Both the position numbers and the translations under genes were made by a program. The notes beneath the pieces were generated by a model. That model was not told the origin of the DNA, made no database searches, and was given only the letters and a program-made list of their open reading frames with translations. Below are positions 30,014 through 38,200 of a stretch of 39,255 nucleotides of DNA, in pieces; positions within the stretch are counted from its first letter, which is position 1, and each line of letters opens with the position of its first letter. Source of the stretch: Chloroflexota bacterium (GTDB lineage: Bacteria; Chloroflexota; Anaerolineae; Caldilineales; Caldilineaceae); contig QEUW01000023.1 of assembly GCA_003577005.1 (NCBI GenBank), positions 1 to 39,255 on the forward strand, written 5' to 3'.

Positions 30014-30607
30014 CGTGGCATAGAGTCAAAACGATAACAGCCCAGTTACGCTGAGCTCTGTTTGAAAACCTGCCCTGTCCGCACTGGTACATGAGGCTCA
30101 ACCCCTCGGTTTTCGGAGCGATCGTAGAATAGCCGTGGTATCCGGTACGGGGCGCAACCGGTTGGTGATTCAGAGTAATCACCGGCTGTGCGCCCACCGG
30201 TCTGCCTTTTTCTTACTGCTGGCTGCTTTCTTCAACCTTTGCCACTCCCTTCAAGCAGAGTACCCTGTTGACTTCCTCAAAATTTAAAAACAGATGCGCG
30301 ATCGCGAAGGATTGGCGTAAAAATTGAGATTCTTTAATCAAGAGTGGATTCGTTAATACAGAGTTAACAATGTTAACATACTACAAATCTAGACTCAAGT
30401 AGAAGAATTAGGGGGTCCAGAAAGGGGAGAGTTCGCAACCGTGCCCGGCGTTGGCAGGTCGCCAGCGCCGGGCACGTTCCCTAAATTTTTAACAGATTGA
30501 CCAGGGGCACTCCTGCCTAAACCGCGTATGTGACTCGCCGAATCATGCAGGTCTTTACAAGCGGTTACCTTATGTTTTCAAATTGAGCAGAGTTTCACGG
30601 GAGAAAC
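30014..30607. other. Long AT-rich intergenic region with hairpins, before the second methyltransferase/kinase pair
   Basis: These 594 bases hold no gene that I can recognise. There is a repeat GGTGATTCAGAGTAATCACC near 30163-30182 and CTCTGTTTGAAAA at 30056-30068. GTTAACAATGTTAAC near 30363 forms a palindrome in an AT-rich stretch that could hold a promoter, and a strong hairpin lies at 30440-30476. The AT content of 30280-30420 is unlike its neighbours. Confidence 0.6.
30440..30476 (+). ncRNA. Strong 16-bp leader hairpin, possible regulatory RNA or terminator
   Basis: CGTGCCCGGCGTTGGC pairs with GCCAGCGCCGGGCACG (one G-T pair) around a 5-base loop. A run of five T residues follows nine bases later (30486-30490). 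It lies 130 bases before the ATG of the second methyltransferase-like gene. It may be an attenuator or a terminator of a short leader RNA. It does not fit any riboswitch class I know. Confidence 0.4.
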
Positions 30608-31339
30608 ATGGGTTTACCCCCAACGCGCACCAGCTTGCTCACCTCTAGACCAGAGTCGCCTACTCTCCAAATCAGCGCCAAAACAGACATACCGGCCTCA
30701 CCTGAGCTATTACTCCGGGCTGTGCGGCGAGTGGATTGGCGATTTCTCCTGCCTGACCCAACTTTAGAGGAAGTAGCCTATATTGGGCAGCCGACTGGCG
30801 CCTTACTGTCAGCGCTCGAATTGTTCTCAACTCGGGTTCAGGTATTCGAGCCAGCGACCGCTACAACCGCCGTCACCACAGGGGGTCAAAGGGCAACAAG
30901 CGCCCGGTATGATGTGGTGGTCGCCTGTAATCCCACTGTTTTGGTTTTAGAGCAAGCAGTGAGGATAGTCAAGCCGGGCGGATGTCTATACATGGAGATT
31001 TCTGGTCCGTTGGCGTCGATCAAGCGGTCACTCAGCGTAGGCTTGCGTGGCCGGGGGCGCCTTGCCTTGGGGTCTCCCCAGAGCCACGTGAGGGCCATCC
31101 AGCAACTTGGCTTGCAGGAAGTAGCGTGCTACTGGTTCCGGCCAAATTTTGAAACTTGCACCAAAATTATTCCACTGCACGAGCGGGCAGCCCTGCTCCA
31201 TGCCCTGGCGCCACGTCAGGGCAGCAACAGCCTTCAGGCGCGCTTGCAGACGTACGGTCGGCGTTGGTTGGTTGAAAAGCTGTCAAGCAGTGGAGCGCTG
31301 GAGTTTATGATTCCCTGCCTGGGTATCGTGGCGCGATGA
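30608..31339 (+). CDS. Methyltransferase-like protein, partner of the following kinase
   Basis: The 243-residue protein resembles the N-terminal module of the 28136 fusion. Where motif I is expected it reads VAYIGQPTGALLSALELFSTRVQVFEP, and the last motif is AVRIVKPGGCLYMEISG. Here the third Gly of motif I is kept but the G-x-G is not complete, so activity is uncertain. GGGAG precedes ATG 30608 by about five bases. The next gene begins inside its last codons (ATGA overlap), so the two proteins are probably made in equal amounts and act together. A C-terminal helical extension (about 190-243) is not found at this place in the fusion. Confidence 0.75.
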   Translation: MGLPPTRTSLLTSRPESPTLQISAKTDIPASPELLLRAVRRVDWRFLLPDPTLEEVAYIGQPTGALLSALELFSTRVQVFEPATATTAVTTGGQRATSARYDVVVACNPTVLVLEQAVRIVKPGGCLYMEISGPLASIKRSLSVGLRGRGRLALGSPQSHVRAIQQLGLQEVACYWFRPNFETCTKIIPLHERAALLHALAPRQGSNSLQARLQTYGRRWLVEKLSSSGALEFMIPCLGIVAR

Positions 31340-32373
31340 ACACCATCTTGACCTTTCTCAAGCAGCACCGGCAGCGGCTCAATCTGGCGCAGTATGGTGT
31401 GTGCGGTTCTCTCTCGTCAATTCTCTTGACACCGCGTTTTCCTGCCTCTAACCACGTGATCTTTCTGATCCTGTCGGAGGGCCGGCCCGAGCCGGTGCTG
31501 GTCGCCAAAATGCCAAGATTAGCGCAGGCTACTGCCGGTTTGGAACGCGAAGCGGCGAATCTGCAAAGAGTGCAAGCCCAACGCGTGGAGGGATTTGACA
31601 CGATTCCCCACCTGGTTACGCTTGAGAAATATAGCGGCCACCTCCTCCTGCTCGAAACTGCATTGAGCGGACAGTTGATGGGTCCCACGGTTATCCGCCG
31701 CCAGTTTGATCACTGCTGTGATGCGGTGAGCAACTGGCTGGTGGAGATTCAAGGCCCAGAGCCGGGTGCCGAACCCGAGGCGGGCGAATGGTTCGCCCGC
31801 CTCATTGAACAACCCCTACACGCTTTTACAGAACGATTTCCTTGGTCACGTGAAGAACTTAAGCTGCTAGAGCAGATGTGGACGTTGATCGCGCCGCTAC
31901 GCACCGCCAAGCTACGCTTTGTGTTCGAGCACGGCGACTTGAGCCACCCAAATCTGCTGTTGCTGGAGAATGGCAAGGTAGGCGTCGTCGATTGGGAATT
32001 GGCGCAGCCGCTAGGCTTGCCGACCTATGACCTATTCTTCTTCCTCACCTATGCAGCCTTTGCCAAAGAGAAGGCTCGCACCAATACGGACTGTCTGGCC
32101 GCCTTTCAGACAGCCTTTTTTGGCCCTACCGCCTGGGCAAGACCCTGGGTTCACAGATACGCGGTCGACCTGAGCCTACCCACGGCTCTATTGACACCAT
32201 TGTTTCTCATCGTCTGGCTCCGGTACCTGGTCGGCCTGTCTGGTCGTCTGGAGCAAGCTGCTCCCGCTCTAGGCCCGTTCGGGCGCGAACAGGTGATGTG
32301 GCTGCGCGAGAACCGCTACTACGCCCTCTGGCAGTATGCGGTGCGCCACGCCGTTGACCTCCGGTGGGATTGA
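31336..32373 (+). CDS. APH/choline-kinase-like phosphotransferase
   Basis: This 345-residue kinase-like protein matches the C-terminal half of the 28136 fusion: PVLVAKMPRL (Lys58), LEREAANL (Glu70), FEHGDLSHPNLLL (H199, D201, N206) and VVDWELA (D219, E221). The full catalytic set of an aminoglycoside/choline-type kinase is therefore present. A sugar or glycan hydroxyl is a more likely acceptor than an antibiotic, given the flippase and glycosyltransferase nearby. It overlaps the methyltransferase-like gene by four bases. Confidence 0.82.
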   Translation: MNTILTFLKQHRQRLNLAQYGVCGSLSSILLTPRFPASNHVIFLILSEGRPEPVLVAKMPRLAQATAGLEREAANLQRVQAQRVEGFDTIPHLVTLEKYSGHLLLLETALSGQLMGPTVIRRQFDHCCDAVSNWLVEIQGPEPGAEPEAGEWFARLIEQPLHAFTERFPWSREELKLLEQMWTLIAPLRTAKLRFVFEHGDLSHPNLLLLENGKVGVVDWELAQPLGLPTYDLFFFLTYAAFAKEKARTNTDCLAAFQTAFFGPTAWARPWVHRYAVDLSLPTALLTPLFLIVWLRYLVGLSGRLEQAAPALGPFGREQVMWLRENRYYALWQYAVRHAVDLRWD

Positions 32374-32453
32374 CGCAGTAACAGCGCGCTGTTGAGCGTG
32401 AAACAAGTCGGTTTGTACCAATGCAATGCAGCAGGGAGCCCCTTGGTTTGGCC

Positions 32454-33674
32454 ATGAAGATCCTACATATTACACCGACATTTCAACATCCCAAAGTACG
32501 TGGATCACACCGGTACTATTACTTTATCCGCGAGCTGGCCCAACGGCATGAGATTACGTTGTTGACGCTGGAGCGCTCTCCGATAGCACCTGAAGCCAGG
32601 CAAGAAGTAACGACCTATACAAAGCGCCTTTTCACTTTTCCGCTCAATGACGCTTCTCGCTTCGCTGTTGCCAACCTGGCAAGAAATGTTCCACACATTG
32701 GGCCCCAAGTTGTTCGCCGTTTGGATCTGCGGGCCGCAATCCGCCAGATGAAAGCATGCTTTTCCAAAGTAGTCCGGCAGGACTCATTTGATCTGATCCT
32801 ATTACATGGCAGAGCTTGTTTTTCTGTCATCGAAAATTGGCAGGGCTTGCCTACTGTGGCAGATATTTGTGACGCCGACTCTCTGCGGGTGCGCACGAAA
32901 ATGGAATACGCGAATCCTGCCCTGTCGTTGATATTACGTCTGCAGCATCTACAGGTTCGCCGGGTTGAGAAGAAGATAGCGCAATACACGCCTCATCTTA
33001 TCTTTATTTCAGAGCGTGATCGCGCATCCGTACTCGGCGCCAACGGTCAAGCCAAAGTGATCCCCAATGGCATTGACCTAGCCTACTGGACGCGGCGCTC
33101 GCACAACCCGCAGCCCAATTGTCTGATCTTTACCGGTGTCATGGATTACCCGCCTAACGAAGATGCAGCGCTCTATTTGATCGACCACATATTGCCTCTG
33201 GTGCGGCCCTTGGTGCCGGGTCTACAAATCATCATTGCCGGTCGTAATCCCACATTGCGTTTGCTCAACCGAGCACAACTACACCCAGAGGTCGTGGTGA
33301 CCGGCTTTGTAGAAGATATGCGAGATTACCTGGAAAAGGCTGCTCTGTTTGTTGCTCCGCTACGCATTGCCTCTGGTACGCAAAACAAGATCCAAGAAGC
33401 GCTGGCGATGGAGGTGCCAGTCATAACAACTCCTATTGTCGCCGATGGTTTACGAATCACAAAGGGTGAGGAACCACCGCTCTATGTGGTGAATGGAGCA
33501 GCCGCTTTTGCCGATCAGATCAGGTACCTGTTGAATCAGCCAGAGGAACGCACGCGACTGGCCCAGGCAGGGCGCTCCTTTGTCAGCCAACACTTTGTTT
33601 GGCGACAGAGCGCCGCGCAATTGGAGGAAATTCTCCAGGAGGCAGTTGTTTCAGAAAGAAGAAGGAGGGGGTGA
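32454..33674 (+). CDS. GT4-type glycosyltransferase
   Basis: From ATG 32454 the protein has 406 residues and begins MKILHITPTFQHPKVRGSHRYYYFIRELAQRHEITLLTL, the usual GT-B N-terminal domain of glycosyltransferase family 4. The C-terminal domain has PNGIDLAYW, NCLIFTGVMDYPPNEDAALYLIDHILP, VVVTGFVEDMRDYLEKAALFVAPLRIASGTQNKIQEALAMEVPVITTPI, which matches sugar-transferases of this type (E-x7-E region partly kept). Sugar and acceptor are unknown. The last codons overlap the next gene (GTGA) and carry its AAGGAGG ribosome site. A start at 32421 has no support. Confidence 0.9.
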   Translation: MKILHITPTFQHPKVRGSHRYYYFIRELAQRHEITLLTLERSPIAPEARQEVTTYTKRLFTFPLNDASRFAVANLARNVPHIGPQVVRRLDLRAAIRQMKACFSKVVRQDSFDLILLHGRACFSVIENWQGLPTVADICDADSLRVRTKMEYANPALSLILRLQHLQVRRVEKKIAQYTPHLIFISERDRASVLGANGQAKVIPNGIDLAYWTRRSHNPQPNCLIFTGVMDYPPNEDAALYLIDHILPLVRPLVPGLQIIIAGRNPTLRLLNRAQLHPEVVVTGFVEDMRDYLEKAALFVAPLRIASGTQNKIQEALAMEVPVITTPIVADGLRITKGEEPPLYVVNGAAAFADQIRYLLNQPEERTRLAQAGRSFVSQHFVWRQSAAQLEEILQEAVVSERRRRG

Positions 33675-35095
33675 GAAACCAAAGCCTCCAATCCGCCAGC
33701 TATGACTCAGGACTGCGTAGATGGGTTTGCTATTCTCAAATCGAAGCCGCAGGCATACCAGTACGGGCTATAACTGGATTGGTCTGCAGGCGGCGCCTGC
33801 GCTACCTCAGTGCTCTATACCTCATAGCTTTGCTGCTATTGTCAAGCCACCCTGTAGCGATCACAAGGGCGGCGACGCCGGTAGATACGGGCTATCAGAA
33901 TTTCAACTTTGGTAGCGACTGTGACTCGACGCCCACCGGCGAAAAACCCGAAAGCAAGCTCTGGTTCCACGATGGCTTCTGGTGGGGCAGCCTCTGCAGA
34001 GATGGAACCTATCGCATTCACCGGCTAGATCTGGCTACGCAAGATTGGCTCGACACCGGCACCGCGCTAGATGACCGGCCAAACGCCAAAGCCGATATCC
34101 TGTGGGATGAGTCCGCTCAAAAGCTCTATGTGGCCTCTCACATCTTTGCCGATATCGGAGCCCTGCAATCCTCGCCGGTAAACTGGGGCCGGCTCTATCG
34201 CTACAGCTACAATGCCAGCACGAAGCGTTATCGTCTGGACAGCGGCTTCCCCGTTACGATCACCCAAGGCTGGTCAGAGACGCTCACCATCGACAAGGAT
34301 ACAACCGGCAAGCTGTGGGTAACCTATGTGGAAAGCAGAAATGTAATGCTCAACCACAGCCGCAATGGCAACGATGCCGACTGGGGTACACCCTATGTCC
34401 TGCCGGTGGCGCCGGCTACCGGTCTGAGGAACGATGACATCTCCTCGCTCATCAGCTTCTCCGGCCAGATCGGGGTGATGTGGAGCAATCAAAACACGGG
34501 CATCATGTATTTTGCGACTCATCAGGACAGCGACCTCGATGCCCAGCACTGGCAGAGCGTCAGCGCCTACAACCCTGGCGGCCCCGGCGCCGATGATCAT
34601 ATCCATCTGAAGTCTTTGCAGTCGGATGACGCCGGCCGTGTCTTTGCAGTGACCAAAACCTCCTTTTCAGGCAGCCAACCGGGCATCGTGCTATTGGTCT
34701 GCACGAACACGCCCTGCACAATGGCCAGCAACTGGCAGGCGCACACCGTCTACAGGGCGCAGGACAACGACACCCGGCCCATCCTGCTCATCGACCAGGA
34801 TGCGCGCAAGCTGCACGTCTTCACCGGCAATACGGGCGCCGTCGGACAGATCGATTACAAGTCCTCCGACCTCGATACGGTCAACTTTCCGGTCGGTGAA
34901 GGTCAGCCCTTTATCAAAAACAGCAACGACAACGATATCAACAACCCAACCTCCACCAAGCAAAATGTCAATAGTAGCACCGGCATCGTTGTACTGGCCA
35001 GCAGTGGCACGACACGCTATTACTATCATAACTATCTCAGCTTGAGTGAGAGTGACGCTCTGAGACTCTACCTGCCGTTGATTCACAATCCGTAA
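33671..35095 (+). CDS. Secreted beta-propeller-like protein with YLPLI C-terminal tail
   Basis: I place the start at GTG 33671, directly after AAGGAGGGG; the frame is open further back to 33599 but within the glycosyltransferase. The 474-residue protein has a hydrophobic signal segment (about residues 43-62) ending near ITRAATPVDTG. The outside part has regular strands such as SKLWFHDGFWWGSLCRDGTYRIHRLDLATQDWLDTGT and YVASHIFADIG, which look like sialidase/propeller blades. It ends LRLYLPLIHNP. Short LPL[IV]-type tails are, as I recall, frequent on secreted Chloroflexi proteins and may be a sorting or cell-wall signal. The gene overlaps the glycosyltransferase, so it probably belongs to the same operon. 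Confidence 0.75.
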   Translation: MRNQSLQSASYDSGLRRWVCYSQIEAAGIPVRAITGLVCRRRLRYLSALYLIALLLLSSHPVAITRAATPVDTGYQNFNFGSDCDSTPTGEKPESKLWFHDGFWWGSLCRDGTYRIHRLDLATQDWLDTGTALDDRPNAKADILWDESAQKLYVASHIFADIGALQSSPVNWGRLYRYSYNASTKRYRLDSGFPVTITQGWSETLTIDKDTTGKLWVTYVESRNVMLNHSRNGNDADWGTPYVLPVAPATGLRNDDISSLISFSGQIGVMWSNQNTGIMYFATHQDSDLDAQHWQSVSAYNPGGPGADDHIHLKSLQSDDAGRVFAVTKTSFSGSQPGIVLLVCTNTPCTMASNWQAHTVYRAQDNDTRPILLIDQDARKLHVFTGNTGAVGQIDYKSSDLDTVNFPVGEGQPFIKNSNDNDINNPTSTKQNVNSSTGIVVLASSGTTRYYYHNYLSLSESDALRLYLPLIHNP

Positions 35096-35284
35096 AGCGT
35101 TCTACAGTCTATAGTCTGCGTTCTGCCTGGCTGCTTTCCCCTCCCCAAAATCAACCACCCAATGTGCCTTTTGACCCTTCTGCCTGCCCGCGGTTGATGG
35201 GTACACTGGCGCCAGCACACAGCGGTTTCGAGACAGCACGAGCCGCCAAACATCAGGTGTGTGACGCCAAACAGGAGGTTGACC

Positions 35285-38200
35285 ATGTTGAGTACTGCCC
35301 ATCCAGCCAGCGTTATAGTCATCCGTAGCAGCCGCATCTTGCTTTGCCTGCTGATCTTGCTGCCAGGTCTTATGGCCTTATTGCCCATACAACCGGTCAT
35401 AGCGTCCGGCGGTATCGTTGTCAACTCGACTTCGCTAGCCGATGATGACAAGGATGGCGTCTGCACCTTGCGAGAGGCGTTGCAGGCCGCCTTTAGCCAG
35501 AAGGTGACCGGCCAAGCCAGCTATACCTATCACGAGTGTAAGGCCAGCGCCGGACCCAACACCATCACCTTTGGTAGTGGCGCCTCCGGCGGTGTGATCA
35601 CGCTGGCAATGGGCGACGACCCGCTGCCCATGATCAACAAAGAGGTGACCATCGCCGGCCCGGTCACCATCAGCGGCGGTGGTGTCCCGGTCAAGATCGA
35701 ATCGGAAACCTTTGTCGATACCCGCCTTTTCCGCGTCGCCAGCGGCGGCACGCTCACCCTCATGGACCTGACGCTCAAGAGCGGCTTTACCACCGGTTTT
35801 GGCGCTGCCATCCTGGGGGATGGCAGCAACAACGGTATTAACCTGACGCGCGTGGCCGTGGTGGATAACACAGCCTTGGGCGAAGGTGGCGCCATCTACA
35901 CGCACGGGCCAATCAACATCACCATGAGCACCTTTAGCGGCAACCGTGCCCTGGGCGCCAACCTCGACTTTAGCGACAACCCCAACCTGGGCAACGGCGG
36001 CGCTATCGTCATCAGCGGCGGCGGCAACAAGTTGGTGATGACGCAGAGCCAGTTTAGCGCCAACATCGCCAGCAAAAGCGGCGGCGCCATCGCTAACCAC
36101 GGCGCCACGATAGAGATTTCCGACGCAGCCTTCAACGGCAATGTCGCCAACGCCACCGGTGGCGCGGCCCAGGGTGGCGGCGCTCTCTTCAATGGCAACA
36201 ACGCCGCGCTCAAGGTGGAACGGGTCGTCTTCAACGGCAACCTGGCCCCCAAAGGCAGCGGCGGCGCGCTCTACAACAACCTGAGCGCTGCCAGCGCAGT
36301 CATTGTCGAGAGCGCCTTCAACGGCAACATTTCGGGCGACCCGGCCACCGGCGGGCGCGGCGGCGCTATCTACAACGAAGAAGATATGCAGATCACGCGC
36401 GCCACCTTCAATGGCAACATCGCCGCTAAAGAAGGGTTGGGAGGCGCCATCCTCAACAACCGGGCGGCTGTGCTCAAGCTGACCAATAGCTCGTTCTTTG
36501 CCAACATCGCCATCGAGGGCAAAGGCGGTGCGCTGGCCAATATTGATACACCCTTCCCCGTCTCTTCGGATTCGATGCTGGAGCTGCGCAACGTGACCGT
36601 TTCCGGCAACATCGCCAGCAGCGGCGGGGCGATCTTCAACGAGGAACGGGTCGCCCTCTGGAATACCATCATCGAAGAGGGGACCACCGGCAAGGGCGGC
36701 ACTTGCGCCGGCGCCAAGACGCCCGAAGACATGGGGCACAATCTGCAACACCCCGGCAACGCCTGTGGGAGCTCTGTCACCAGCAGCGACCCCAAGCTCG
36801 ACCTGCCCAAGTTCAACGGCGGCGGGATCATCACCCTCTTGACCCAGGCGCTCAAACCCGACAGCCCGGCCATCGACGCCGGGGATGGCGCCGTCTGCGC
36901 CGCCGAGCCGGTGAAGAACGAAGACCAACGCGGTAAGTCGCGCCCCAATGACGGCGACGGAGACTTCAACGCGGTCTGCGACATCGGCGCATACGAGGCC
37001 GATACGGCCAAACCCGGCTATGGCTCCACACCTGCCAAACCTGGTCCCATCGACTTTGGCAACGCCACCGTAGGGACGACCGCTGAGGCCAGCTTTGAAG
37101 TGAGCGAGACCGGCAATCGTCTGCTGACCGTTGCCAACCCTGTCTTTGACGGGCCACATGCCATGGACTTTTCGGTGGCGCCCACGACGACCTTTCCGCT
37201 GCTGATCCCCAACAACGGCGCCCCGCAAATGGTCCACCTACGCTGCACCCCCGGCGCCGCCGGTGAACGGAAAGCGACCTTGACGCTCAACACCGATGAC
37301 CCGAGCAACCTGCAGGTCACCTATGACCTCATCTGCCGCGGTGTGGCTGTGATCACACCTGGCTTTGCTGCCGACCCACCCGCTCCCGGGCCGGTGGACT
37401 TTGGCAGCGCCATCCTCGGCAATCCGGTGACGCGGACGGTCAAATTGTTGGAAAATGGCACAGCCACGGTCGCCGTTGACATTCAGGCGCTCAGCGGCGA
37501 CCACCCAGGCGACTTTGTGGTCAAGAGCGGACTGCCGGCCTCCATCGCCGACGGCAGCGACGGCACTGACCTGGTCATCGTTTGCACACCCGGCGGCCTC
37601 GGTCTGCGGACGGCGGTGGTCCAGCTTACCACCACTGATCCAGCCAACCCCTCGGTGAGCTTTGACCTGGTCTGCAATGGTGAACCGCCGCCTGTTCCCT
37701 TCCTCGCCCCCGGCGGCGCCATGACCGACCTGGACGGCGCGATGGATGTGGTGGTCAGCCACGACATGCGCGATCTCTATGTCACCAGTTATTTTCCTGG
37801 CACGGTGACGCACTTCAAACGTCAGCTCGATGGCCAACTGGTCAACGCCGCCACCTATAGTAACGATGCCATCCAGGGCGCGCGGCGGCTGGCCTTTAGC
37901 CCCGACGGCAAACAGCTTTACGTTGCGGGCAATGGCAGCAATGGATTGGCCTTCTACCAGCGCAACCCCGACAACGGGATCCTGGTCCTCAAGGAGAAGT
38001 TTCGAGATGGCACAGGGGCTGATGGACTAAAGGGCGCCTATGGCGTGGCGGTTGCGCCGGATGGTCGTTTCATCTACGTGGCGGGCAGTGGCGAAAGCGC
38101 CATCAGCATCTTCGCCCGCAACGCCGACGACACGGTCACTTTCGAGAACCACATCAGCTCCACTGTTGAACTGGAAGGGGTGCGCGATCTGGCCGTCAGC

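Noticed and set aside
30440..30490. Known riboswitch
   Set aside because: The hairpin has no recognisable conserved ligand-binding core of classes I know, so it is only listed as a possible regulatory RNA.
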